64,000 bases of DNA from Nitrosomonadales bacterium (GCA_016716325.1 JADJWO010000001.1:1922001-1986000), one strand, 5' to 3'. Shown: positions 51,412-60,452, counted from the first letter of the stretch. A program made the numbers and translations. Notes: generated by a model not told the origin, from the sequence alone.

Positions 51412-53115
51412 ATGGCGCGTCCGGAGAAAATTCGCTTAGGCGATTTGCTGGTTCAGCAAAAGATCATATCGCAGGATCAACTCAAATTCGCTCTCGAGCA
51501 GCAAAAGCGCAACGGGCGCAAGCTGGGGCGCGTATTGGTGGATAACGCATTCGTTTCCGAAGAGCAGATATCCGAATCCCTCGCCAAGCAGCTCAACATT
51601 CCCTACATCAATCTCAAGTACTACAACATCAACCTCCAGCATGTCCGTTTGTTACCTGAGAATCAGGCGCGTCGCTACCGCGCCATCGTGCTGGAAGAAC
51701 GCAATGGCATGTTGCTGGTCGGTATGGCCGACCCGACCGACCTGTTCGCGTTCGATGAGATTTCCCGCATCGTCAAGCGCGATATCGACGTGGCGGTGGT
51801 CACTGAGGGGCAGTTGCTGGAAAGCATCGATCGCGGATACCGGCGTACCGAGGAGATCACCGGCCTGGCGCGCGAACTGAGCGAGGATCTGGGTGACACC
51901 TACATCGACTTCGGGGCGTTGACCGACAACGTCGGGCAGGAGGACGCGCCGGTCGTCAAGTTGCTACAGACCATGTTCGACGACGCGACGCAGATACGCG
52001 CTTCCGATATCCATATCGAGCCTCAGGAAGGCAGGTTGCTCATCCGTTTCCGCATCGATGGCGCGCTGCATTTGCAAACCGAGGCTGACAACAAGATCGC
52101 CCCGGCGCTGGTGTTGCGACTCAAGCTGATGTCCGGCCTGGACATCTCGGAGAAGCGTTTGCCTCAGGACGGCCGTTTCCATGTGCGGGTACGCGAGCAG
52201 GGTGTGGATGTGCGTATCGCGACCTGCCCCACGCAGCACGGTGAGTCGGTGGTGATGCGCCTGTTGCGCCAGGATGGAGGGATGATCGGGCTGGACAAGC
52301 TGGGGATGCCGCCCGACATGCTCAAGCGTTTCCGCGAGATCATCCGGCGCAGCAACGGCATGGTGCTGGTCACCGGCCCCACCGGCAGCGGCAAGACCAC
52401 CACGCTGTATTCCGCGCTGGCCGAGATCAATACCATCGACCAGAAGATCATCACCGTGGAAGACCCAGTCGAATATCGTCTGTCCGGCATCAACCAGGTG
52501 CAGATCAACGAGAAGATCGACCTGACCTTTGCGCGCGTGCTGCGTTCCGCATTGCGTCAGGACCCGGATGTGATCCTGGTCGGCGAAATGCGCGATGCTG
52601 AAACGGCGCAGATCGGGCTGCGCGCGGCGATGACCGGTCACTTGGTATTTTCCACCCTGCATACCCGGGATGCGGCCGGCACCTTGTTCCGCCTCGTGGA
52701 TATGGGTACGCCGCGCTACATGGTCGCCTCATCGGTGCAGGCAGTGGTCGCGCAGCGCTTGCTGCGTCGCGTCTGCGAAAGCTGTAGCGAAAAGCATATC
52801 CCGAGCGCGCAGGAAACCGAATGGCTGAAGGCGGAGAACGTGACGCCCGAACAGTGCGGCGGGTTGCTGCACGGGCGTGGTTGCTCGCATTGCAATGGCA
52901 CCGGCTACCACGGCCGCATGGGCGTATACGAAATGGTGGAAATGGACCGAGATATGACCGAAGCGGCCGCACACGAGAGTGCCACACACTTCATGCAGGT
53001 GGCCAGGGAGCATATGCGCGGGAAGACCATCATGGATCACGCGCTGCAGGAAATGATGCTGGGCCATACCACCGTGGCCGAAGTGATGCGCATCAGCAAT
53101 CAGGTCGAGGATTAG
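51412..53115 (+). CDS. mshE: MSHA pilus extension ATPase, c-di-GMP-binding type
   Basis: A 567-residue GspE/PilB-family ATPase. The N-terminus carries the MshEN pattern: RLGDLLVQQKI, QLKFALEQQ and LGRVLVDNAF at about residues 8-46, the motif that binds c-di-GMP in Vibrio MshE. The catalytic core has Walker A GPTGSGKTT, an Asp box, Walker B LVGEMRDAETA, a His box, and a tetra-Cys zinc site (CESC, CSHC). It heads the msh cluster and is followed one base later by mshG. Confidence 0.92.
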   Translation: MARPEKIRLGDLLVQQKIISQDQLKFALEQQKRNGRKLGRVLVDNAFVSEEQISESLAKQLNIPYINLKYYNINLQHVRLLPENQARRYRAIVLEERNGMLLVGMADPTDLFAFDEISRIVKRDIDVAVVTEGQLLESIDRGYRRTEEITGLARELSEDLGDTYIDFGALTDNVGQEDAPVVKLLQTMFDDATQIRASDIHIEPQEGRLLIRFRIDGALHLQTEADNKIAPALVLRLKLMSGLDISEKRLPQDGRFHVRVREQGVDVRIATCPTQHGESVVMRLLRQDGGMIGLDKLGMPPDMLKRFREIIRRSNGMVLVTGPTGSGKTTTLYSALAEINTIDQKIITVEDPVEYRLSGINQVQINEKIDLTFARVLRSALRQDPDVILVGEMRDAETAQIGLRAAMTGHLVFSTLHTRDAAGTLFRLVDMGTPRYMVASSVQAVVAQRLLRRVCESCSEKHIPSAQETEWLKAENVTPEQCGGLLHGRGCSHCNGTGYHGRMGVYEMVEMDRDMTEAAAHESATHFMQVAREHMRGKTIMDHALQEMMLGHTTVAEVMRISNQVED

Positions 53116-53116
53116 C

Positions 53117-54355
53117 GTGGCAGTATTCGCCTACAAGGGACGCAACATGCGCGGCGATCTGGTGGAGGGTACGCTGGATGGCGACGACAGCGGGGTGATC
53201 GCCGACCAGCTCATCAATACCGGCATCACGCCAATCGAGATCAGCCCGTTCCGCGGTATCCGCAGCGGAGCCCCGGGCAAGCCGGACTGGTACAAGAAAC
53301 TGTTCACCGAGAAGCCGATCACGCAACTGGACCTGCTGCTGTTCAGCCGCCAGATGTACACCCTGCTCCGGTCGGGCGTGCCCATCCTGCGCGCGCTGGC
53401 GGGGTTGCAGGAATCGACGAACAATCCGACCCTTGCGGCGATGATCCAGGATCTGCGCGAAAGCCTGGACAGCGGGCGCGATCTGAGTACCGCGATGCGC
53501 CGCCATCCCAAGGTGTTTTCCTCGTTCTATGTCAGCATGGTGCAGGTGGGTGAAATGACCGGCATGCTGGACGAGACGTTCCTGCGTCTGTACGATCATC
53601 TGGAATTCGAGCGCGACATGCGCGAACGCATCAAGTCGGCGATGCGCTATCCCAGTTTCGTGGTGTTGGCGATGGCGATAGCCATTGTCGTGATCAACCT
53701 GTTCGTGATTCCCGCTTTTGCCAAGGTTTATGCCGGTTTCCATACCGAACTTCCTGCCATCACCAAGATGCTGATCGGTTTTTCCGGCTTCATGGTGGAT
53801 TACTGGATGATGATGCTGGCGATGCTGATCGGTGCGGTGATGGGTTTCCGTTTTTACATCAACACGCCGGACGGGCGTTACAAGTGGGATAAATACAAAT
53901 TCAAGCTGCCGATCGCCGGCAAGATCATCTTCAAGGCTACGCTGGCTCGTTTTGCGCGCAGCATGGCGCTGTCCTTCAAGAGCGGCATGCCCATCCTGCA
54001 GGGGATGAACGTGGTCGGCATGGTGGTGGACAACGAATTCATGCGCAGTCGTATCGAGCAGATGCGCGACGGGGTCGAGCGCGGCGAGAGCATTCTGCGT
54101 ACCGCCGTTGCCGCCGGTGTGTTCAGCCCGGTGGTGCTGCAAATGATCGCCGTCGGCGAAGAGACCGGCGACCTGGACGGGTTGATGTTCGAGATCGCCG
54201 CCATGTATGAACGCGAAGTCGAGTACGAGGTCAAGACGCTGAGCGCACAGATCGAACCGATCCTGATCGTGGCACTCGGCATTCTGGTGCTGATCCTGGC
54301 GCTGGGCGTATTCCTGCCGATGTGGGACCTCGGCAAGGCGGCGTTGCACAAATGA
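53117..54355 (+). CDS. mshG: MSHA pilus inner-membrane platform protein
   Basis: A 412-residue GspF/PilC-family polytopic protein. The two homologous halves (about 70-195 and 270-400) each have the motif seen as FSRQMYTLLRSGVPILRAL and FARSMALSFKSGMPILQGM, with three transmembrane helices (about 175, 225, 380). It anchors the ATPase to the pilus base. It starts one base after the mshE stop and overlaps the next gene (ATGA). Confidence 0.93.
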   Translation: MAVFAYKGRNMRGDLVEGTLDGDDSGVIADQLINTGITPIEISPFRGIRSGAPGKPDWYKKLFTEKPITQLDLLLFSRQMYTLLRSGVPILRALAGLQESTNNPTLAAMIQDLRESLDSGRDLSTAMRRHPKVFSSFYVSMVQVGEMTGMLDETFLRLYDHLEFERDMRERIKSAMRYPSFVVLAMAIAIVVINLFVIPAFAKVYAGFHTELPAITKMLIGFSGFMVDYWMMMLAMLIGAVMGFRFYINTPDGRYKWDKYKFKLPIAGKIIFKATLARFARSMALSFKSGMPILQGMNVVGMVVDNEFMRSRIEQMRDGVERGESILRTAVAAGVFSPVVLQMIAVGEETGDLDGLMFEIAAMYEREVEYEVKTLSAQIEPILIVALGILVLILALGVFLPMWDLGKAALHK

Positions 54356-54873
54356 GCCGGCAGAGAGGTTTTACGCTCATCGAACTGATCGTGGTGATCA
54401 TCATCATCGTGGTGATGATGGGGTTGTTTCTCGATCGCATGCGGTTCTATCAGGAGCAGGCCGAGAAAACCGCGATGGAAACCGTGGTGGGAACGGTGCA
54501 GAGCGCCCTGACCATGCAGTACGGACAATTGATCACGCGCGGGAAACCGTCCGATCTGGGGGCGCTGGCCCAGGACAATCCTATGAACTGGCTGCAAAAG
54601 AAGCCGCGCAACTATTCCGGGGAATTCTACGATCCCACGCCGCTGGCGGTGGAATCCGGCAACTGGGTGTTCGACCTCAAGTCGCGCGACCTGGTCTATG
54701 TGATACGCAACGCCAATTACTTTACGCCGGGCAGGGACGGCAAGAACTGGATACGCTTCCATGTCGTCGTGAGCCGCGAGGTTTCGCGCCTGCCCTCGCT
54801 ACAGGATGCCCCCGCAGAACTGGCCGGCATCCAGTTCGAGCCCGTCGAACCGTATTCGTGGTTCTCGCCGTGA
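54352..54873 (+). CDS. Minor type IV prepilin-like protein (MSHA cluster)
   Basis: A 173-residue prepilin with a 6-residue leader ending in Gly (MSRQRG) before FTLIELIVVI, Glu at +5, and a hydrophobic helix of about 22 residues. The C-terminal domain lacks obvious Cys pairs. Its place after mshG suggests an MshB/MshF-like role, but the exact counterpart is uncertain. It is coupled to mshG (4-bp overlap) and to the next gene (4-bp overlap). Confidence 0.85.
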   Translation: MSRQRGFTLIELIVVIIIIVVMMGLFLDRMRFYQEQAEKTAMETVVGTVQSALTMQYGQLITRGKPSDLGALAQDNPMNWLQKKPRNYSGEFYDPTPLAVESGNWVFDLKSRDLVYVIRNANYFTPGRDGKNWIRFHVVVSREVSRLPSLQDAPAELAGIQFEPVEPYSWFSP

Positions 54874-55475
54874 ATCCGGGCGAAGTCCTGCTGTGGCGCA
54901 GTCTTGCGCTCTTTTTGCTGGTCGTTGCGCTGGCAGGCGTTGCGCTGGCTCTGTTGCTTATCTTCAGGCCGCATTTTCTGGAGCGCGTCAATCGCGTGGC
55001 GAACCGCTGGATCTCGACACGCCACCTGAACCAGATGCTGGATCGCAGCATCAGCGTCGAGCGCTGGTTCTACCGTCATCATCAACCGGCGGGAATGGCC
55101 GTGGTGGCGGGCGCAGCGTATCTTTTTGTTTACTTCGGCATGTTGTTCGACAAGCCTGATGCGCTGCACTACATGACCGGCCGGGTGCCGTTGGCAATGC
55201 TCGACGGACTGTTGGACGCGCTGGTGCTCGGCGCGCTGACCGGTGCCGCCGCCGCGCTGATGGTCGGCCTGTTCCTGTGGCTGCGCCCCAGCCTGTTGCA
55301 CGGCATGGAAGACGAAGCGAACCAATGGGTATCTTCGCGCCGTGCCACAAGATTGCTGGATGTTCCGCATGACCAGGTGGACCGCTTCGTTGCACGCCAT
55401 GCGCGTGCGACAGGCTGGCTGCTGCTGGTGGGAAGCATCTACCTGTTCTTTGCGATGTTCCGGCTGTTGGTCTAG
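54870..55475 (+). CDS. Polytopic membrane protein of unknown function in the msh cluster
   Basis: A 201-residue protein starting at GTG 54870, overlapping the prepilin stop. Four hydrophobic helices lie at about 8-32, 73-90, 112-138 and 180-200. They form two similar halves, each with an amphipathic stretch (ERVNRVANRWISTRHLNQMLD and EDEANQWVSSRRATRLLD) before a helix. The internal duplication is visible by eye. I do not recognise a family. Its position suggests an accessory role in pilus assembly. Confidence 0.75.
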   Translation: MNPGEVLLWRSLALFLLVVALAGVALALLLIFRPHFLERVNRVANRWISTRHLNQMLDRSISVERWFYRHHQPAGMAVVAGAAYLFVYFGMLFDKPDALHYMTGRVPLAMLDGLLDALVLGALTGAAAALMVGLFLWLRPSLLHGMEDEANQWVSSRRATRLLDVPHDQVDRFVARHARATGWLLLVGSIYLFFAMFRLLV

Positions 55476-55509
55476 CGCGACCGCCGGTCGCTTATGTTAC
55501 AAGCAAGGC

Positions 55510-55538
55510 TTGCATTAAGCGAGTCATCGTTTTATAGT
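55510..55538 (+). promoter_or_regulatory. Putative sigma-70 promoter of mshA
   Basis: TTGCAT (55510-55515), 17 bp, TATAGT (55533-55538), about 105 bp before mshA. The leader contains the hairpin CCTTGA-tgcg-TCAAGG (55558-55573). The promoter and terminator make mshA a separate, probably abundant transcript. Confidence 0.55.
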
Positions 55539-55642
55539 CAACCCGTCTGAGTAAATTCCTTGATGCGTCAAGGAATTGCCGGATGAGGTTGGGACGTTCA
55601 TAAAAATGGGGCTGCGGCTTCGATTATTTAAGGAGAGTCAAA

Positions 55643-56008
55643 ATGAAAAAACAAGCAGGTTTTACCCTGATCGAATTGATCATGGTCATCGTGATCCTCG
55701 GGATTCTGGCGGCAACAGCGCTGCCGAAGTTCGTGGATCTGTCGGCGGAAGCCAAAACCGCTGCGTTAAACGGTGTCGTGGGGGCGGTCAATTCGGCAGG
55801 TGCAGTCAATTACGCCGGACGGGCTGTGAGTACTGCTTACGGCACTCAAGTCACCTCGGCTAGTGTATGTTCCACAGTTGCGGGTCTCATTCTGGAAGGC
55901 GGCACTCCTAGCGGCTATACCATTTCCGGCACGACACCTGATTGCCTGGTGACGCAAACCGATGGCGGTTCAGCGAAAAGCGCGGTCATTCCTGTTACCA
56001 CTCAATAA
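55643..56008 (+). CDS. mshA: MSHA major pilin
   Basis: A 121-residue type IVa pilin. The leader MKKQAG is cut before FTLIELIMVIVILGILAATALP, with Glu at +5. One Cys pair (CSTVAG...TPDCLV) near the C-terminus forms the D-region disulfide. AGGAGA lies 12 bp before ATG. It is small for a pilin. It has its own putative promoter and a strong terminator, as expected for the main subunit. Confidence 0.9.
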   Translation: MKKQAGFTLIELIMVIVILGILAATALPKFVDLSAEAKTAALNGVVGAVNSAGAVNYAGRAVSTAYGTQVTSASVCSTVAGLILEGGTPSGYTISGTTPDCLVTQTDGGSAKSAVIPVTTQ

Positions 56009-56070
56009 CCAGAGCGACAGGGTGTGACGGACACCCCTTGCTTTGCGGGTGTAACCGTATGGCAAGGTAA

Positions 56071-56097
56071 ACAGGGGGGCAATGCCCCCCTGTTTTT
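56071..56097 (+). terminator. Rho-independent terminator after mshA
   Basis: ACAGGGGGGC/GCCCCCCTGT, 10-bp stem with a 2-nt gap (effective tetraloop), followed by TTTTTCG. It probably limits transcription into the minor pilin genes. Confidence 0.9.
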
Positions 56098-56199
56098 CGT
56101 CTGACATTTCACTTTTTGCTACACTGTGACCTCGCTTGAAACATCGTCGCCACACACATTGATTTTCCGTGGCTTGCTTGGGATTCAATCATAACGAAA

Positions 56200-56634
56200 A
56201 TGAAACATCAGGCAGGATTTACATTGATCGAACTCGTCATGGTCGTCGTCATCGTCGGCGTGCTGGCGGTGTATGCGGTGCCACGCTTTTCCGGCAGCAG
56301 CGCATTTCAGTCGCGCGGTTTTGCCGATCAGGTGCAGGCTTCGTTGCGCTATGCGCAGAAGATCGCCATCGCCCAGCACCGGTTCACGTGTGTTGCCATC
56401 GCCGGCAACAGCCTGTCGCTGTCGGTCGGGACGACGGCCGCTTGCGGCACGCCGTTGACTTCGCTGTCGGGCAGCGGCAGTTATACGATCAATGCGCCGT
56501 CCGGCGTGACAGTCGCCAATGCGGCATTCAATTTTGACGCGCTGGGCAAACCCAGCGCGGCACAGAGCATCGCGGTGAGCGGCTACGCCTCGCCCGTCAT
56601 CGTGGAAGCGGAAACGGGTTATGTCCACCAATAG
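56200..56634 (+). CDS. mshC: Minor prepilin, MshC-like
   Basis: A 144-residue prepilin with leader MKHQAG before FTLIELVMVVVIVGVLAVYAVP and Glu at +5. DQVQASLRYAQKIAIAQHR resembles the GspH/FimT-type helix, and two Cys (TCVAIA, AACGTP) can pair. The assignment to MshC is by order after mshA. It overlaps mshD by 14 bp. Confidence 0.85.
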   Translation: MKHQAGFTLIELVMVVVIVGVLAVYAVPRFSGSSAFQSRGFADQVQASLRYAQKIAIAQHRFTCVAIAGNSLSLSVGTTAACGTPLTSLSGSGSYTINAPSGVTVANAAFNFDALGKPSAAQSIAVSGYASPVIVEAETGYVHQ

Positions 56635-57259
56635 GCCAAAAATGGCTACGCAAGGAACGGGACGCGCGACTCCCGCATCCCAGCATGGCATCAGCCTGAT
56701 CGAGCTGATCATGTTCATCGTCATCGTCAGCGTCGCGCTGGCGGGGATCCTGCTGGTGATGAACCAGACGACCAGGCACAGCGCCGATCCGCTCATCCAC
56801 AAGCAGGCGCTGGCGATTGCCGAATCACTGCTGGAAGAAGCGGAACTGATGCCGTTCACCTATTGCGACCCGAACGACCTGAATGCAGCCTCAGCCGTTT
56901 CCGCCACCGTTGGACCGGGCGGCTGCAATTCGACCGTGGAAGCCGCCGGGCCGGAGGCTGCTTTTGCCGAGCAGCCGGCAGCCGAGACGCGCTACTCGAC
57001 CGCCACGACATTCGACAATGTCAACGATTATCACGGATTCGGCATGGCTTCTGGCGCCATCATGGACATCACCAATACGAACACCGGGCTGGCCGGTTTC
57101 ACGCTCCAGCCCATCACAGTGACGGCGATCGATTTCGGGGGCATCACTGCGGCAAGCGGGGATGCGCTGCTCATCACGGTCACGGTCGCCGATCCATCGG
57201 GCAATCAGATGACCGTGGAAGGGATACGCACCCGTTATGCGCCGAGGACGACACCATGA
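56621..57259 (+). CDS. mshD: Minor prepilin, MshD-like
   Basis: A 212-residue prepilin with a 23-residue leader ending QHG before ISLIELIMFIVIVSVALAGI. The +1 residue is Ile instead of Phe, and Glu is at +5. MATQ at 56642 is a possible shorter start. The region ALAIAESLLEEAELMPFTYC resembles GspI/PilV minor pilins. Two Cys (TYCDPN, GGCNST) can form a disulfide. It overlaps mshO by 4 bp. Confidence 0.85.
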   Translation: MSTNRPKMATQGTGRATPASQHGISLIELIMFIVIVSVALAGILLVMNQTTRHSADPLIHKQALAIAESLLEEAELMPFTYCDPNDLNAASAVSATVGPGGCNSTVEAAGPEAAFAEQPAAETRYSTATTFDNVNDYHGFGMASGAIMDITNTNTGLAGFTLQPITVTAIDFGGITAASGDALLITVTVADPSGNQMTVEGIRTRYAPRTTP

Positions 57260-58218
57260 GACGGGAAGTGGGGAGTGGGAAGTGGGCCGGCCCTGCGGGC
57301 CTCAGTGGGAAGAGGGGGGGGGCTAAGCGCTTGATTGGGGGAGTCCGTTCTCCCCTCCCCACTTCCTGCTCCTTACTCTCCAGCAAAGGTTTCACGCTCG
57401 TCGAGATGATCATGGTGATCGTCATCACCGGCATCATCGGCGGCATGGTGGCGGTGTTCCTCAAGGCGCCGATACAGCAGTATATGGACGTGTCGCGCCG
57501 CGCCGACATGACCGATATCGCCGATACCGCAGTGCGCCGTGTCGTGCGCGACCTGCGCCTGGCGTTGCCGAACAGTGTGCGGGTGACGGGCGCCTGCGAT
57601 GGTGTGGGCGATTGTTTCATCGAGTTCCTGCCGACCACGAGTGGCGGGCGTTACCGCGCCGTAGCCGATGCAGGGGTATTGTGCGCCGCCGTTCCCGGCA
57701 ACGCCGCTGGCGATGCGTTGTCGTTTGTTGCGGCAGATACCTGTTTCGAAGTGCTGGGGCCGTTACCCACCGTGGCAGTTGGCGACCAGGTTGTGGTGTA
57801 CAACCTCGGAAGTGCGGGGGCGGACGCCTACGCCGGCAACACGCTGGCAACACATAACCGGCGCGCGGTCAGTGCGGTAGGTGCGAATACCATCAGTATC
57901 ACTTCGGCGAACGCATTGCCATTCGATTCGCCCGGCAATCGTTTCCATGTCATCACCACGCCGGTCAGTTATGTGTGCGACGGGGCGGGGGCGCTGTTGC
58001 GCTGGCAGGGGTATGCGATCCAGGCCGCTCAGCCGACGACGTTGCCCATCACGGGAAGCAGCGTTCGGCTGGCGACCCATGTCAGCGGTTGCCGCTTCGA
58101 TTACAACGCCAATGTGGTGGCGCAGCGTTCCGGCCTGGTGACCATGCACCTTGGTATCACTGAACAAGGCGAAACCGTCTCGCTGTACAGCGCGGCGCAT
58201 GTGAGTAACCAGCCATGA
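57256..58218 (+). CDS. mshO: Minor prepilin, MshO-like, with an unusually long leader
   Basis: A 320-residue prepilin. The pilin core FTLVEMIMVIVITGIIGGMVAVF starts after Gly45, so the leader is 45 residues, against 6-20 usually. DNA encoding the leader (57264-57366) is a G-rich inverted repeat (see repeat entry) that seems inserted. The mature part is large, with several Cys (VTGACDGVGDCF; DTCFEV; YVCDGAG; VSGCRF). It overlaps mshD and mshP by 4 bp each. An alternative is that translation really starts at a non-ATG codon nearer Gly45; I see none with a good signal. Confidence 0.82.
   Translation: MRREVGSGKWAGPAGLSGKRGGAKRLIGGVRSPLPTSCSLLSSKGFTLVEMIMVIVITGIIGGMVAVFLKAPIQQYMDVSRRADMTDIADTAVRRVVRDLRLALPNSVRVTGACDGVGDCFIEFLPTTSGGRYRAVADAGVLCAAVPGNAAGDALSFVAADTCFEVLGPLPTVAVGDQVVVYNLGSAGADAYAGNTLATHNRRAVSAVGANTISITSANALPFDSPGNRFHVITTPVSYVCDGAGALLRWQGYAIQAAQPTTLPITGSSVRLATHVSGCRFDYNANVVAQRSGLVTMHLGITEQGETVSLYSAAHVSNQP
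57264..57366. repeat. Inverted-repeat element inside the mshO leader
   Basis: GGAAGTGGGGAG (57264-57275) is the exact reverse complement of CTCCCCACTTCC (57355-57366). Between them are repeated GGGAAGTGG/GTGGGAAG words and a G8 run. It is very unlike the flanking pilin DNA and looks like a small mobile or REP-like repeat. Its length keeps the reading frame open. Confidence 0.7.
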
Positions 58219-58658
58219 GAACGATCCTGCGCAAGATGCAACACGGGTTCAGTCTGATTTCCGCCATCTTCCTGCTGGTGGTGATCGCCGCGCTCGGTAC
58301 GTTTGCCGTCACGCTGTCTACCACGCAGCAGCAGAACATCGCGCTGGACGTGATGAGCGCACGCGCCTATCAGGCTGCGCGCGCCGGTGTGAACTGGGGC
58401 GCATACCAGATCATCCAGAGCGCGGCAGCGGGCGGCGCGTTCGCTACCGCCTGCCAGCCGGGCCCGACCTCGCAGGTGGTCGCGCCCTTGCCAAACACGC
58501 TGGCCGGTTTTAACGTGAACGTGGAATGCAATTCGACGGCACACACAGAAGACGCGGTCACTATCAATGTGTACCAACTGACCTCGACGGCGACGCAGGG
58601 ATCCGTGGCGACGCCGGGCTACGTGGAGCGGCAGATGAATGTAACGATCGCACAGTAA
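58215..58658 (+). CDS. mshP: Minor prepilin-like protein MshP
   Basis: A 147-residue pseudopilin with leader MRTILRKMQHG before FSLISAIFLLVVIAALGTFA. Residue +5 is Ser rather than Glu, as in MshP and the T2SS tip protein GspK. ARAYQAARAGVNWGAYQ follows the helix. It overlaps mshO by 4 bp and ends the pilin group. Confidence 0.85.
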   Translation: MRTILRKMQHGFSLISAIFLLVVIAALGTFAVTLSTTQQQNIALDVMSARAYQAARAGVNWGAYQIIQSAAAGGAFATACQPGPTSQVVAPLPNTLAGFNVNVECNSTAHTEDAVTINVYQLTSTATQGSVATPGYVERQMNVTIAQ

Positions 58659-58723
58659 CTTCCCTGCGCATGTGGAATCGGTTGTCCGCTCGGGCGCAAA
58701 TGGGCGGTGCAGGCGAAAAACAA

Positions 58724-58752
58724 TTGACAACAATTAGTTATTAAATTAACTT
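58724..58752 (+). promoter_or_regulatory. Putative promoter just before mshI
   Basis: TTGACA (58724-58729), 17 bp, TAACTT (58747-58752), in an AT-rich patch ending 10 bp before the mshI ATG. If used, transcription would begin within a few bases of the start codon, giving an almost leaderless mRNA. No Shine-Dalgarno is visible. Confidence 0.5.
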
Positions 58753-58762
58753 AATCCCAATT

Positions 58763-59719
58763 ATGGAAATTCCGCACATTTCATCGTTATTCAAGCCGAA
58801 AAGCCGCGACGCCGGCTGGTTTGCGGTTGTCCTTGGTCAGCACGGGGTTTATCTGGCGAAGATCAGGTTCGTTGGCGCAATGCCGGCGGTGACGCGTTGC
58901 GAATATCACGAATTGGGTACGGTTTCGGCGGCAGCCCTCGAAAAGCTGCGCCGCGAGACGGATATCGGGAGCCATGCCTTTACTACATTGCTGGCTCCGG
59001 GCGAATACCAGATGTTGCTGGTCGAGGCGCCCAACGTGCCGGCCAGTGAACTGAAAACGGCGATACGCTGGAAGATCAAGGATGGACTGAGTTGTCATGT
59101 CGACGATGCCACGATAGACGTGTTGCAGATCCCGGCCAGCAAATATGGAGCTGATCGCCCGCAATCCATGTACGCGATCGCGGCAGAGAACGGCACCATC
59201 CAGAAGCGCATTGCATTGTTCGAGCAGGCCAACCTCGATCTGGATGTGATCGATATCCCCGAAATGGCACAACGCAACATTGCGGCATTATTCGAGGAGG
59301 GCGATAGTGCGCTGGCGCTATTGGCGTTTGATGATAACGGAGGCCTGTTGACGTTTACTGCCAGCGGTGAACTATACCTGGCCCGTCGTTTCGAGATCAG
59401 CGCCGGTCAACTGCAGGATGCCGACGAAAACGTGCGCGCGCAATATCGCGACCGCGTGGTGCTGGAATTGCAGCGTTCTCTGGATTATTTCGAGCGTCAG
59501 TTCAATCACCTGCCGGTGAGCCGCGTGCTGGTCAGTGTGCCGGACGAATGCGGGTTGACCGGACACCTGGCCGAAACGGTTGGCGGGAGAGTGGAGCAGA
59601 TCAAGTTGTCGGAAGTCATGGATATCGGTGTGGTGCCGGCGCTTGCGGACAGCGGGTTCGTCGCGCATGCGTTGCCGGCATTGGGAGCAGCGTTGCGTCA
59701 CGAAAGCAAAGCCTTATGA
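58763..59719 (+). CDS. mshI: MSHA biogenesis protein MshI (PilM-like)
   Basis: A 318-residue cytosolic protein with an actin-like/PilM fold. LLAPGEYQMLLVEAPNVPASELKTAIRWKIKD (split here: LLAPGEYQMLLVEAPN, AIRWKIKD) is typical of MshI/PilM. It should link the alignment subcomplex to the cytoplasmic side. It is separated from mshP by 104 bp with its own putative promoter, so I-J-K-L-M may be a second transcription unit. Confidence 0.85.
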   Translation: MEIPHISSLFKPKSRDAGWFAVVLGQHGVYLAKIRFVGAMPAVTRCEYHELGTVSAAALEKLRRETDIGSHAFTTLLAPGEYQMLLVEAPNVPASELKTAIRWKIKDGLSCHVDDATIDVLQIPASKYGADRPQSMYAIAAENGTIQKRIALFEQANLDLDVIDIPEMAQRNIAALFEEGDSALALLAFDDNGGLLTFTASGELYLARRFEISAGQLQDADENVRAQYRDRVVLELQRSLDYFERQFNHLPVSRVLVSVPDECGLTGHLAETVGGRVEQIKLSEVMDIGVVPALADSGFVAHALPALGAALRHESKAL

Positions 59720-59810
59720 CGATCATCCGTAAATACGGCGGTGTAGTTTGCCAAGCACGTTGTGCAAGGTTGCCTGTGCGGCAAGCGTGTTGTGAGTTGG
59801 CGGGGTTGCC

Positions 59811-60452
59811 ATGAGCCAGCAGATCAATCTTTTCAATCCGATCTTCATGAAGCAGCGCAAATATTTTTCGCTGCTGGCCATGCTGCAGGCGCTGGGGCTG
59901 ATCGTGTTGGGCTCGTTGCTGTTTTATGGTTTTGCGCTGTATCAGGTCGCCCAGCTAGGCAAGCAATCGGAAGAAAGCACCAAACGCCAGAATTCCGAAA
60001 TGGCGCGTCTGGCGCGCTATTCCGCAGAGTTTTCCCCGCAACAGGCCAATCAGGTGCTGCAGAACGAGGTTCAGCGTCTGGAAAAACAGGTGGCCGAGCA
60101 GGGTGAATTGCTCGAGTCCCTGAAGTCCGGCGCGGTCGGTAATACCAGCGGGTATTCGGAATATATGCGTGCGTTCTCGCGGCAGGTTGTGCCGGGGCTG
60201 TGGCTGACCGGTTTCAGCATGGCCGGGGATGCGTCGCAGATCAGCCTGAGCGGCGGGGTGACGGATCCGGAGTTGTTGCCGGCCTACATTCAGCGGCTGG
60301 GCAAGGAAGATATCATGCGTGGCAAGATGTTCTCCGATCTGCAGATGCAGCAGGGGGGTATGGGTGCGGGCGGGAGTGGCAAGCCCGCGCAATCTGTCCG
60401 CTATGTCCAGTTTTCCCTGCGTTCCAGTCCTGAAACCGGAGGCAAGAAATGA
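59811..60452 (+). CDS. PilN-like inner-membrane alignment protein (MshI2-type)
   Basis: A 213-residue protein. An INLFNP motif near residue 5, a single transmembrane helix at about 19-42, then a coiled coil (about 45-105) and a ferredoxin-like periplasmic domain match the PilN layout. The INLFNP motif is what PilM-type proteins bind, fitting its place after mshI. It overlaps the next gene by 4 bp. Confidence 0.85.
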   Translation: MSQQINLFNPIFMKQRKYFSLLAMLQALGLIVLGSLLFYGFALYQVAQLGKQSEESTKRQNSEMARLARYSAEFSPQQANQVLQNEVQRLEKQVAEQGELLESLKSGAVGNTSGYSEYMRAFSRQVVPGLWLTGFSMAGDASQISLSGGVTDPELLPAYIQRLGKEDIMRGKMFSDLQMQQGGMGAGGSGKPAQSVRYVQFSLRSSPETGGKK

